Source: Burkholderiaceae bacterium
GTDB lineage: Bacteria > Pseudomonadota > Gammaproteobacteria > Burkholderiales > Burkholderiaceae_B
NCBI GenBank assembly: GCA_017983955.1
Contig: JAGOAJ010000002.1
Span: 62,001 to 126,000 of the forward strand
Direction: 5' to 3'
Length of the DNA: 64,000 nt
Shown: positions 47,175 to 56,178 of the stretch, piece by piece
Position numbering within the stretch: the stretch's first letter is position 1
Layout: each line of letters begins with the position of its first letter
Notes under the pieces: generated by a model
Told to the model about the DNA's origin: nothing
Database searches by the model: none
The model's input: only the letters and a program-made list of their open reading frames with translations
Position numbers and translations under genes: made by a program

Positions 47175-48808
47175 TGTGCTGCTCCGATGTGCAGTCCACG
47201 CGTGGGGTTTTGGGATAAAACGGCGTCTATATAGGAAGCGGGACGGTCCAGATAGCTAGCTGTGTCGTCCATATATTGAATGACGGGACCCGCCCATATC
47301 GTTAGTGCCACGCAGGCTAGTAGCAGTGCTCCCACTGGCGCTGCTTCGCTAAGACGTAGACGGGGTACCACAGAGTCTTCGGGTATCCAGAACAAACGTA
47401 TGCCAGTACGTCCCAGTGCAATTATGCCGGCCAAGCCAGCGGACAGCACCCCCGCCACTAGCATCCAGGCATCGGCAGATGGTACGTCCGTGGTTGAGGT
47501 TTGCAAGGCGGCTGACAATAGGGTGAACTTGGCAACAAACCCAGACAGGGGTGGCAGGCCCGTAATTAATAGCGCACAAGCAATAAATGATAATCCAAGG
47601 AAAGCCATGGCAGCGGGAATGGCCACGCCCACTACGTCATCGGAATCGTCAGCGGCTTCGGGGTCTTCCAATTCGAACGCTTCTTGACTGACCGCCAGCA
47701 GGTCGGCGCCGAAGGTTTGGGTACGCTCTATCATTTCCAGCAGCATAAAAAATGCGCATAAAGCCAGCACCGAGCTGACTAGGTAGAGTAGAGCGGGTCC
47801 AGTTAAGGCGACCCCTGGCATGCCCAGCGCTGCTAGTAGTGTGCCAGAGGACAGGATGATGCAGTAACCGGCCTGGCGTTCAACCTGACCAGCCGCTAGC
47901 AAGCCTATCGTGCCAAAGATCAATGTGGCCATACCGACGGGAAACATCCATTCCCCGCCAAAGGCAGCAGGGGCCCCGGTAGGTAGTAGCAGCGAGCCTA
48001 TACGCAACAAGGCATAGATGCCTACCTTGGTCATGATCGCAAAAATTCCAGCGACTGGCGGGCAGGCGTTGGCATAGGTTGCGGGCAGCCAGAAGTTCAA
48101 GGGCCAGGCTGCAGCCTTGATAAGAAAAGCCATGCCCAAAATGGCTGCGCCGGTCTCAAATAACCGTCGGTCAGGCCCGGAAAGTTCCCCAGCCCTAACA
48201 GCCAGGTCGGCCATATTCAAGGTGCCGGTCAGACCGTAGATCAAGGCCAATGCCACCAGCAGCAAGAACGATGACACTAGGTTGATCACGATGTAGTGTA
48301 ATCCGGCAGCTACCCTTTCTTGACCCGACCCGTGCAGCATCAAGCCATACGAAGCTACCAGCAGTACTTCAAAAAATACGAATAGATTGAATAGATCGCC
48401 GGTCAGAAAGGCGCCATTTAGCCCCATCAGCAAAAATTGGAACAGGGGATGAAAATGCACCCCGGCCCTGTCCCAGCGAGCTGTGGAGTAAACCCAGCTG
48501 GCTGCGCCCACTACGGATGTCAGCAACAGCATTATGGCTGCCAGGCGATCGGCCACTACCACGATACCAAACGGTGCAGGCCAATCGCCCAGTAAATAAA
48601 CGCCTACGCCGTCGGGCCAGTTGCTGGGCAGTAGCCCCGAAGTCAGGCACAGCAAGGTCACGGCCAAGATGATTTGGGCGAGGATGGAAAATATCGATAG
48701 GGCCAGGCGGCCGCGGCGCTGGGAATCCCGCAGCAACAGCATGGCTGCGCCCACCATCATGGGGATGGCCACCGGCAAAATGGGTAGATGTTGCAACCAG
48801 TTTGTCAT
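47171..48808 (-). CDS. mrpD: Mrp-type Na+/H+ antiporter subunit D
   Basis: 545 residues, about 14 helices, homologous to NuoN/NuoM-type complex I subunits. Key charged residues lie in FFEVLLVASYGLMLHGSG (Glu in helix 5) and AFLIKAAAWPLNFWLPATY (Lys in helix 7). One of the two ion-translocating large subunits. A short acidic cytoplasmic insert (ELEDPEAADDSDD) is unusual. Overlaps subunits C and E by four bases each. Confidence 0.94.
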   Translation of the reverse strand: MTNWLQHLPILPVAIPMMVGAAMLLLRDSQRRGRLALSIFSILAQIILAVTLLCLTSGLLPSNWPDGVGVYLLGDWPAPFGIVVVADRLAAIMLLLTSVVGAASWVYSTARWDRAGVHFHPLFQFLLMGLNGAFLTGDLFNLFVFFEVLLVASYGLMLHGSGQERVAAGLHYIVINLVSSFLLLVALALIYGLTGTLNMADLAVRAGELSGPDRRLFETGAAILGMAFLIKAAAWPLNFWLPATYANACPPVAGIFAIMTKVGIYALLRIGSLLLPTGAPAAFGGEWMFPVGMATLIFGTIGLLAAGQVERQAGYCIILSSGTLLAALGMPGVALTGPALLYLVSSVLALCAFFMLLEMIERTQTFGADLLAVSQEAFELEDPEAADDSDDVVGVAIPAAMAFLGLSFIACALLITGLPPLSGFVAKFTLLSAALQTSTTDVPSADAWMLVAGVLSAGLAGIIALGRTGIRLFWIPEDSVVPRLRLSEAAPVGALLLACVALTIWAGPVIQYMDDTASYLDRPASYIDAVLSQNPTRGLHIGAAQ

Positions 48809-49149
48809 TGGCGATTTTCCCGTCCGTCTACATGGTCGGTGTCAGACAGGCCACGTGAAGCCAGCAGGACCACTAAAAATAGTGCTGTGGTGGCAAAACC
48901 TATGACGATGGCAGTTAGTACCAATGCCTGGGGCAGGGGGTCAGCGTACAGGCTAGGGTCGGCTGCCCATTCAGCGTCAATCACGGGCGGAGCGCCCAGA
49001 GTAATCCTGCCCATGGCGAAAATAAACAGATTGACAGCATACGAGATTAAAGACAGTCCAATAATGACCTGGAATGTTCTGGGCCTAAGCAGTAACCAGA
49101 TGCCAGATCCGGCCAGTACGCCTATCGCGATGGAAAGAATAATTTCCAT
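48805..49149 (-). CDS. mrpC: Mrp-type Na+/H+ antiporter subunit C
   Basis: 114 residues, three helices, NuoK-like: IGVLAGSGIWLLLRPRTFQVIIGLSLISYAVNL, then DPLPQALVLTAIVIGFATTALFL. ATG shares one base with the stop of the AB gene. Confidence 0.94.
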   Translation of the reverse strand: MEIILSIAIGVLAGSGIWLLLRPRTFQVIIGLSLISYAVNLFIFAMGRITLGAPPVIDAEWAADPSLYADPLPQALVLTAIVIGFATTALFLVVLLASRGLSDTDHVDGRENRQ

Positions 49150-52064
49150 TAAGGGGCTCCTGGTGTGGTGGGGGTAGCTAGCAGCGGCACCGGTTTGCGA
49201 TAAAAACGTAAGGATTGGTGCGCTAGGGCCACCAGCATCAATACAGTGGCACCGACCACCAACATATACACGCCCAGGTCAAACAACAGCACACTGGATA
49301 TATGCACATGGCCTATCAGGGGCACCATCAGGTCCCAGGACAGGGCCGCCAGAAAGGGCCGTGCGCCCCACCAGACAGATATGGCGGCGGCGCCAGATGC
49401 CAGTAGGCCAAAGGCTATCCAGTGTTGTGGATTGATGCCAGGCCTGGCTTCTACCCAGATGACACCGCTAACCATGTATTGCAAAATAATTGCAGTGGCC
49501 AAGATCAGGCCGCCAACGAATCCGCCACCAGGCAGATTATGCCCACGCAGCAGAAAATACAGAGAGATCAACGCCGCTACCGGCAGCAGCAAGCGCACCA
49601 GTAGAGCGGGTATTGCCATTACGCCCACAGGCACCAAGGCCTTGGGGTCGGGCTCGCCGAAAGCGCCCAATAGCTTGGCGGCGCTCACAGGTTGTTGACG
49701 CTCAGGGGGCAGGTCCATGGTTTCAGGTGGCGGGCGGAAACGTCTTAATAAGGCATAAACCGCTAGCGCAACCGTACCTAGGACGCTAATTTCACCAAAG
49801 GTATCGAAGGCGCGGAAGTCCACCAGTATGACGTTGACCACGTTGGCACCGCCCCCCAGAGGTAGCGATTGCTCGACAAAGAACGATGATATTCCTACAG
49901 GCCGCTCGCGGGTCAGCATGCCATAGGCTAAGGCGGACATACCCAGGCCGCTGGCGATGGTGATGACCAGGTCACGAGAACGGCGCACAAATACCCTGGC
50001 GGCGGTTTGCCTTAGGCGGGTGTCTTCTTCGACGCGTCGTGGCAGCCAGCGCAGCCCCAACAATATCAATACGATAGTGACAACCTCCACGGCCAGTTGG
50101 GTCAGTGCAAGGTCAGGCGCCGACAGCCAGGCGAAGGTCAGGCTGGTGACCAGGCCCGCGCCGCCCAGCAGTAGTAGCGCGACCGCCCGATGATACTTGG
50201 CCATGCGTGCTGCTCCGATGGCGCATGCGCCGCCAGCAATCCACATTAAGCCAAAGGTCAGGTCGGCGGGGGTAGAGAGTTTGGGCAGCATCCATGATCC
50301 GCCCAGTAAAGGCAGGGCGGCCACCAATATGGTGGCAACGATGACCAGCATTAACTGCGTTTGCAGACGTGACGAACGCAACCAGCTTAGTAAAATATCG
50401 GCTAGCGTGTCGATGCCTTCCAGTAGAGCATCGAAGCTGCGACGGCCATCCAGACGATAAATTAACGGCGTGCGCCCTGGCCGGCTGCGATGCCTGTGAC
50501 GCAGCAACCATAGCAACAGCATACCGCCCAGCAAAGCCAGGAAGCTCATGGCTAGGGGCAAGTTGAATCCATGCCAGATACGCAGATCGAACACTGGGGC
50601 CGATGAGCCCAGTATGGCCTGTGTGGCGTTCAATAGAAACGGCCCTACAGTAATGCTGGGGATTATGCCTACTACCAGGCAGGTCAATACCAGCACTGTG
50701 CTGGGAATCAGCATAAGCTTGGGTGGCTCGTGCGGCGCACGAGGCAGGTCATGCGGCGCAGGCCCGAAAAACACTTGGGCAATGAAGCGTATGGAATAAG
50801 CCACGCTAAAGGCGCTGGCGCAGACCGCCGCCGCAGGCAAGGCAAAACGTGTAAGCCAGCCGCCGCCCATAAATACGGTTTCGGCAAAAAACATTTCTTT
50901 GGAAATAAAGCCGTTCAGCAGGGGAACACCGGCCATGGAAGCAGCCGCTACCAGCGCCAATGTGGCGGTAATCGGCATGCTGCGGTATAGGCCGGACAAG
51001 CGTCCCAGGTCACGCGTCCCGGTTTCATGATCGACTATCCCCGCCGCCATGAATAGTGATGCTTTGAAGGTCGCGTGGTTAATCATATGAAATACTGCCG
51101 CCACCAACGCCAGCTTGCTGTTCATACCTAACAGCAGGGTAATCAATCCCAGGTGACTAATGGTGGAGTAAGCCAGTACTCCCTTCATGTCCGTTTGGAA
51201 AGTGGCCGCATACGCGCCCAGGACCAGAGAAATCATGCCGGCCCCACCGATGATCCAGGTCCATTCTGGGGTCCCGGACAACACAGGCCAGAAGCGGGCC
51301 AGCAGGAAGACCCCGGCTTTGACCATGGTGGCGGAATGTAGATACGCTGACACCGGGGTGGGGGCGGCCATGGCGTTGGGCAGCCACACGTGGAAGGGGA
51401 ACTGCGCGCTTTTGGTTAAAGCACCTAGAGCCACCATTACCAGCATGGTGGTGTACCAAGGGTGGGTACGTATGATGTCACCCGAAGCCAGTACATCGTC
51501 CAGGTCGTAGCTGCCTACCATGTGGCCCAGCATCAGCATGCCTGCCAGCAGACACAGGCCGCCTGCGCCAGTAATGGTTAGCGACATGCGCGCCCCACGT
51601 CTGGCGTCCAGGCGATGATGCCAGTAGGCGATCAGCAGGAATGACGACAGGCTGGTCAACTCCCAGAACACCACCAACTGGATCAAGTTGCCAGATAACA
51701 CCACGCCCAGCATGGAACCCATAAAGGCCAGGAAAAAGGAAAAGAAACGCGGCGCAGGGTCTTGGGGTGACAGGTAATAGCGCGCATACAGCACGATTAA
51801 TGCCCCCATCAGGGTAATAATCATGGTGAACAGCCACGAGTAGCCATCCATGCGCAATGTAAAGTCCACGCCAGGCATCCAGGCCAAAGTGGTTTTAATG
51901 ATTTGCGCGTTGCCGACCAGTGGGAGTTGGCTCATGGCCAAGCCCGCGCACATGATAGCTACCGCACCTGCCAGCCATGCTTCCAGATTACGCGCGTTAG
52001 AAGGCAGCAGCGCAGCCACTAGGCTGCCCGCAAAAGGCAGGGCAAGAATTAGGAATAACAACAT
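49149..52064 (-). CDS. mrpA: Mrp-type Na+/H+ antiporter, fused subunits A and B
   Basis: 971 residues. The N-terminal ~500 residues are NuoL-like (WELTSLSSFLLIAYWHHR with the helix 5 Glu; ALTKSAQFPFHVWLPNAMAAPTPVSAYLHSATMVKAG with the helix 7 Lys). Then come MrpA's C-terminal helices (QLAVEVVTIVLILLGLRWLPRR; VNVILVDFRAFDTFGEISVL) and an MrpB domain fused at the end (LLLPVAALISLYFLLRGHNLPGGGFVGGLILATAIILQYMVSG). This is the group 2 (PhaAB/ShaAB) arrangement: six genes, all overlapping, ion gradient across the inner membrane for Na+ tolerance and alkaline pH. First gene of the operon; its ribosome site is weak. Confidence 0.95.
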   Translation of the reverse strand: MLLFLILALPFAGSLVAALLPSNARNLEAWLAGAVAIMCAGLAMSQLPLVGNAQIIKTTLAWMPGVDFTLRMDGYSWLFTMIITLMGALIVLYARYYLSPQDPAPRFFSFFLAFMGSMLGVVLSGNLIQLVVFWELTSLSSFLLIAYWHHRLDARRGARMSLTITGAGGLCLLAGMLMLGHMVGSYDLDDVLASGDIIRTHPWYTTMLVMVALGALTKSAQFPFHVWLPNAMAAPTPVSAYLHSATMVKAGVFLLARFWPVLSGTPEWTWIIGGAGMISLVLGAYAATFQTDMKGVLAYSTISHLGLITLLLGMNSKLALVAAVFHMINHATFKASLFMAAGIVDHETGTRDLGRLSGLYRSMPITATLALVAAASMAGVPLLNGFISKEMFFAETVFMGGGWLTRFALPAAAVCASAFSVAYSIRFIAQVFFGPAPHDLPRAPHEPPKLMLIPSTVLVLTCLVVGIIPSITVGPFLLNATQAILGSSAPVFDLRIWHGFNLPLAMSFLALLGGMLLLWLLRHRHRSRPGRTPLIYRLDGRRSFDALLEGIDTLADILLSWLRSSRLQTQLMLVIVATILVAALPLLGGSWMLPKLSTPADLTFGLMWIAGGACAIGAARMAKYHRAVALLLLGGAGLVTSLTFAWLSAPDLALTQLAVEVVTIVLILLGLRWLPRRVEEDTRLRQTAARVFVRRSRDLVITIASGLGMSALAYGMLTRERPVGISSFFVEQSLPLGGGANVVNVILVDFRAFDTFGEISVLGTVALAVYALLRRFRPPPETMDLPPERQQPVSAAKLLGAFGEPDPKALVPVGVMAIPALLVRLLLPVAALISLYFLLRGHNLPGGGFVGGLILATAIILQYMVSGVIWVEARPGINPQHWIAFGLLASGAAAISVWWGARPFLAALSWDLMVPLIGHVHISSVLLFDLGVYMLVVGATVLMLVALAHQSLRFYRKPVPLLATPTTPGAP

Positions 52065-52175
52065 GAACAGGCAGACTTACAGGGGAAGGAAACTGCCCTA
52101 ATAATACGATATGTTTTGTTCAGCTTGGTGAAAGTTGTAATTTATACCTCCAGTTAGAGGGTTTTAATCGCATTA

Positions 52176-52189
52176 TTGATCCATATCAA
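52176..52189 (+). promoter_or_regulatory. FNR/Anr-type box before hemN
   Basis: TTGATCCATATCAA is a perfect match to TTGAT-N4-ATCAA, centred at 52182.5, 67 bases before the hemN start. A -10-like GACAAT at 52212-52217 would put transcription start near 52224, that is, the box at about -41.5, the class II activating position. Confidence 0.75.
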
Positions 52190-52249
52190 GGGCTGTAGGC
52201 CCGCCTGGGCTGACAATGTATCGGTAAAGAAACCTTATCGGAGCAAGGC

Positions 52250-53671
52250 ATGGATGCCGCTTTTACTGAAATCAGCAATACTGTTGTCTCTTTCCCTGAT
52301 GTCGAAATTTCTGAGGCCTTGATACGGCGTTTTGACAGTTCAGGTCCCCGTTATACCTCGTATCCTACTGCCGATCGTTTTTCCACTGAATTCAATCACA
52401 CGGAATATCAACAGTATTTGGCGAGTCGTGCCGCGGCTTCCAGCAATCCACCGCTGTCGGTCTACGTGCATCTGCCATTTTGCGAGTCCCTATGCTATTT
52501 TTGCGCCTGTAACAAAATTATTACCCAAGATCACAGCCGCTCGGCCGAGTATCTGCGCTATCTGACGCTGGAAATGGGCTTACTGGCGTGTCATCTGGAA
52601 ACAGACCGAGTTACCGAACAATTACATCTGGGCGGCGGTACGCCCACCTTTCTTAACCATGCTGAACTCACCCAGTTGATGGACAGCTTGCGTAGTCACT
52701 TTAATTTCACCCCAGATGCGGAGTTGGGCGTAGAGATAGACCCGCGTACGGTGAATTCGCATACCTCGTCGATGCTGGCGGGCCTGGGCTTTAATCGCAC
52801 CAGCTTTGGGGTCCAGGATTTTGATCCCGCTGTCCAGGCGGCAGTGAATCGCATACAGCCTTTGGACATGGTTGAGCGTGCTCTAAGCGATAGTCGTGCA
52901 GCGGGCTTTCAGTCCGTCAATATTGATTTGATTTACGGCTTGCCCAAGCAAACCATAAGCAGTTTTGACCGTACGCTGGATCAGGTGATACGTTTGTCGC
53001 CTGATCGCATTGCCCTATACAACTATGCACATCTGCCCAGCCGCTTTAAGGCGCAACGCTTAATTGTCGCTGCCGACCTGCCTACGGCTGAAGAACGCCT
53101 GCAAATTTTCCTGATGTCCACGCGTCGCCTACTGGAGGCGGGGTATGTGTATATAGGGCTGGATCATTTCGCCAAGCCTGATGATGAATTGAATCTGGCG
53201 CGCCTGGACAGTAGCTTGCATCGTAACTTTCAGGGCTACACCACTAGGGCTGACTGCGATTTGATTGGCCTGGGTGTATCGGCTATAGGCAAGGTAGGGG
53301 CATCCTATAGCCAGTCGGTGCGCTCATTGAATGCCTACTATCAATATCTGGATCAGGGGCAATTGCCGATAGAAAAAGGTTACCACCTGTCTGAAGATGA
53401 CTTACTACGTCGTCAGGTCATCATGACGCTAATGTGCAGTATGCCCTTGGACTATAAAGCAATTAACCAGCAACACCATATAGACTTTAATCAGTATTTT
53501 GCCCGCGAACTGGAGCTGTTACAGCCCTATCGAGAGGCGGGCCTGATGGTAAGTCATGATAACGGCATGACAATTACCCCCAAGGGCCGTCTGTTTGTGC
53601 GCGGCATAGGTATGGTGTTTGACCGCTATCTGGGTCAACCTACGGTATCAACATATTCGAAATTGATCTAG
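52250..53671 (+). CDS. hemN: Oxygen-independent coproporphyrinogen III oxidase HemN
   Basis: 473 residues. Radical-SAM enzyme that makes protoporphyrinogen IX without oxygen. Radical-SAM cluster C78, C82, C85 in CESLCYFCAC with the neighbouring cysteine typical of HemN; RYTSYPTADRF and HLGGGTPTFL follow the family. GGAG precedes ATG 52250. The upstream perfect FNR-type box (52176-52189) predicts induction at low oxygen. The stop overlaps the convergent DUF454 gene by four bases (CTAG). Confidence 0.96.
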   Translation: MDAAFTEISNTVVSFPDVEISEALIRRFDSSGPRYTSYPTADRFSTEFNHTEYQQYLASRAAASSNPPLSVYVHLPFCESLCYFCACNKIITQDHSRSAEYLRYLTLEMGLLACHLETDRVTEQLHLGGGTPTFLNHAELTQLMDSLRSHFNFTPDAELGVEIDPRTVNSHTSSMLAGLGFNRTSFGVQDFDPAVQAAVNRIQPLDMVERALSDSRAAGFQSVNIDLIYGLPKQTISSFDRTLDQVIRLSPDRIALYNYAHLPSRFKAQRLIVAADLPTAEERLQIFLMSTRRLLEAGYVYIGLDHFAKPDDELNLARLDSSLHRNFQGYTTRADCDLIGLGVSAIGKVGASYSQSVRSLNAYYQYLDQGQLPIEKGYHLSEDDLLRRQVIMTLMCSMPLDYKAINQQHHIDFNQYFARELELLQPYREAGLMVSHDNGMTITPKGRLFVRGIGMVFDRYLGQPTVSTYSKLI

Positions 53672-54045
53672 GCCTGGTCGCCAGGGCTTAGGGTTTTCAT
53701 TTTCAGCAGATAGATGGTTACGGCAATGCCGGGTATCAATAGCAAACACTGTAGCCATAACCATGAAATTTGCCAGGCTGAAAATCCTAATGAAATCCAT
53801 AACAGACTGATGGCAATAATTTTTGTGCGCCTGGGGATACCTAGCCCAGACTGGATGTTAGTTAGGTAAACGCCAAATGTTTTGTTGTTGTGCAGCCAGT
53901 AATGCAAGCGTGTCGAGCCGCGCATAAAACAAGCTGATGCCAGCAATAAGAAGGGTGTGGTAGGAAGCAGGGGCAGGAATATCCCCAGTATTGCCAGGGT
54001 AACGGCCAGGATGCCAATAACGTTAAACAGGGCTTTTTTCGTCAT
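53668..54045 (-). CDS. DUF454 (YbaN-like) membrane protein
   Basis: 125 residues, three or four helices. ILGIFLPLLPTTPFLLLASACFMRGSTRLHYWLHNNKTFG is the DUF454 hallmark. Function unknown; such genes often sit near heme or respiratory genes. It faces hemN and is divergent from the Crp/Fnr gene. Confidence 0.88.
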   Translation of the reverse strand: MTKKALFNVIGILAVTLAILGIFLPLLPTTPFLLLASACFMRGSTRLHYWLHNNKTFGVYLTNIQSGLGIPRRTKIIAISLLWISLGFSAWQISWLWLQCLLLIPGIAVTIYLLKMKTLSPGDQA

Positions 54046-54109
54046 GGTGTGGCAGACTTGTGAGGGATGAATGGCGCGGCTGCGTTACTTGAACACAGGA
54101 TACTAGCAA

Positions 54110-54790
54110 TTGATTATAGATAGAACACGCATACAGGATTTCCTATTGCAACTGCCTTTATTTAATGAGTTGGCCCCCACTGAGCTGGCTAGACTGGCCA
54201 ACGCCACCTCCGAGATCTCGGTACCGCGTGGCGACATGGTCTTTCATAGAGGCGAACCATGCGTAGGGTTTCATGCGGTTATCTATGGCCAGATAAAACT
54301 GATGTTTGTGTCGCCGCTGGGTGATGAAAAAGTGGTGCGTCTGCTGGGTTCAGGAGACACGTTTGGCGAAGCCTTGATGTTCATGGGCAAGGACTACATC
54401 GTGTCGGCCCAAGCCTTGGAAGATACCTTGTTGCTGCATGTAGGCAAAGCAGCTGTGTTTGCCGAACTGGACAACGACACCGGCTTTGCCCGGAAAATGC
54501 TGGCTGGGCTTAGTAAGCGCTTGCATGTCTTGATGGCCGATGTTGAGGCCTATTCCCTTAAATCAGGCATGCAACGTATTATCGGCTACTTATTGCAGGG
54601 TGGGCCCTATCAGAATGGCGATCGCTTCCGCTTGGAAACGACTAAAACCGTGATCGCGTCGCGATTGAATCTGACCCCAGAGCACTTTTCGCGCATTATG
54701 CACGATCTAGGTAGCCGCGGTCTGATCAAAATCAAAGGGCGCGAAATCACCATCGTCGACATCGAAGGCTTACGTCGCTTTCATGACTGA
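54110..54790 (+). CDS. Crp/Fnr-family regulator (Dnr-like)
   Basis: 226 residues from TTG 54110 (AGGA nine bases upstream); an in-frame stop just before rules out a longer start. Cyclic-nucleotide-like sensor domain (about residues 15-130), dimer helix, then a winged helix with TPEHFSRIM, whose E-x2-S-R matches the DNA-contact residues of FNR and fits TTGAT...ATCAA boxes. It has a single cysteine (C51), so it lacks FNR's [4Fe-4S] cluster and is closer to Dnr-type proteins that sense NO through heme, or to a ligand-free form. Flanked by hemN and a nitronate monooxygenase with such boxes. Confidence 0.88.
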   Translation: MIIDRTRIQDFLLQLPLFNELAPTELARLANATSEISVPRGDMVFHRGEPCVGFHAVIYGQIKLMFVSPLGDEKVVRLLGSGDTFGEALMFMGKDYIVSAQALEDTLLLHVGKAAVFAELDNDTGFARKMLAGLSKRLHVLMADVEAYSLKSGMQRIIGYLLQGGPYQNGDRFRLETTKTVIASRLNLTPEHFSRIMHDLGSRGLIKIKGREITIVDIEGLRRFHD

Positions 54791-54890
54791 TGCTATGGCG
54801 ATGCGGGTGCGTCGGTAAAGCAGCATTGCTGCATAAGGTTTAGCTCGACAAAGGAATACTTGAGCTTATTCCGATTAAATCACTACAAGC

Positions 54891-54904
54891 TTGATTTTTA
54901 TTAA
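54891..54904 (+). promoter_or_regulatory. Degenerate FNR/Dnr-type box before the nitronate monooxygenase gene
   Basis: TTGATTTTTATTAA differs from TTGAT-N4-ATCAA by one base. A weak -10, CATAGT (54927-54932), would again place the box near -41.5. AT-rich context makes chance occurrence possible. Confidence 0.35.
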
Positions 54905-54975
54905 GGAATCTATAACGTTCTGCGGTCATAGTGGTGGCTGGGTTTACTTAGCCATTTTAATGAAGGATTATCACT

Positions 54976-56166
54976 GTGTTGCAAACCGCTTTTGACAGGC
55001 TCAAGCTAAAAGGCAAGTCCTTGCTACCTATAGTGCAAGGCGGCATGGGAGTAGGCGTGTCTGCCCATCGTCTTGCGGGAACGGTGGCTGCGCTAGGCGC
55101 CGTGGGCACTATTTCCAGCGTGGATCTACGCCGTCATCATCCAGATTTGATGCTGGAAACCGGGCGCTCGCGCGACAAAGACCTGATTAATGCCACCAAT
55201 CTGGTGGCTCTGGATCGCGAGGTCAAAAGTGCCAGGAAACTGGCTGATGGGAAGGGCCTGATCGCTGTCAATATCATGCGCGCCGTGGCCGATTATGCCA
55301 ACTATGTACGTCAGGCTTGCGAAAGCGAAGCGGATGCCGTGGTTGTGGGCGCAGGCCTGCCGCTGGATTTGCCCGAACTGACTCAGGATCACCCCAAGGT
55401 TGCCTTGATTCCAATACTGTCCGATGTGCGCGGTATTACCGTCGTCCTGAAGAAATGGATGCGCAAGAACCGCCTGCCTGATGCCATAGTGATTGAAAAC
55501 CCACGCTATGCGGCGGGTCATCTGGGCGCGCCCACAGCCGAAAGCCTGAATAATCCGAATTTTGCCTTTCCACGCGTTTTGGAAGGTGCCCTGCAGTTAT
55601 TCAAGGACCTGGGACTGGAAAAGGAAAATATACCCTTAATTACCGGGGGTGGCGTGCATAGCCACCAGCAGGTGGGTCAACTGCTGGGGATGGGCGCCAG
55701 TGCAGTGCAGTTGGGTACGCCCTTTGCAGTCACAGCAGAAGGCGATGCGCATATCAATTTCAAGAGAGTATTGGCCGAGGCTAGGCCAGAAGACATCGTT
55801 ACCTTCATGAGCGTGGCAGGTTTACCTGCGCGGGCGGTGCGCACCCCTTGGTTGGACGCCTATCTTGAGAAAGAAGAAAAACTGCAAAATGGCGCCAAGC
55901 AACGCGTATGTACAGTAGGCTTTGACTGCCTGGCCAGTTGCGGCTTGCGTGATGGGATTAGCAAGCATGGTCAGTTTTGCATAGATACCAGGCTGGCTTT
56001 TGCATTGGCTGGCGACGTAAAACGTGGTTTGTTTTTTCGTGGTTCTGAACCCTTGCCTTTCGGCCATGCCATACGCCCGGTACGTGAGTTGCTGGATTAT
56101 TTATTGACGGGCTTGCGTCCGGTAATTGAGGCGGTTTCCTTGCCAACCGTACGCCCCGCAATGTAA
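54976..56166 (+). CDS. Nitronate monooxygenase (2-nitropropane dioxygenase family)
   Basis: 396 residues from GTG 54976, with AAGGA eight bases upstream. FMN-dependent TIM barrel: VQGGMGVGVSAHRLAGTVAALGAVGTISS, IAVNIMRAV, VVVGAGLPLDLPEL, ITGGGVHSHQQVGQLLGMGASAVQLGT. The C-terminal part has extra cysteines (RVCTVGFDCLASCGLRDG), a feature of a larger subgroup with unclear substrate. It oxidises nitronates, or related substrates, to carbonyls and nitrite. A weak FNR-type box lies upstream. Confidence 0.88.
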   Translation: MLQTAFDRLKLKGKSLLPIVQGGMGVGVSAHRLAGTVAALGAVGTISSVDLRRHHPDLMLETGRSRDKDLINATNLVALDREVKSARKLADGKGLIAVNIMRAVADYANYVRQACESEADAVVVGAGLPLDLPELTQDHPKVALIPILSDVRGITVVLKKWMRKNRLPDAIVIENPRYAAGHLGAPTAESLNNPNFAFPRVLEGALQLFKDLGLEKENIPLITGGGVHSHQQVGQLLGMGASAVQLGTPFAVTAEGDAHINFKRVLAEARPEDIVTFMSVAGLPARAVRTPWLDAYLEKEEKLQNGAKQRVCTVGFDCLASCGLRDGISKHGQFCIDTRLAFALAGDVKRGLFFRGSEPLPFGHAIRPVRELLDYLLTGLRPVIEAVSLPTVRPAM

Positions 56167-56178
56167 GGGTGCGGTTCT

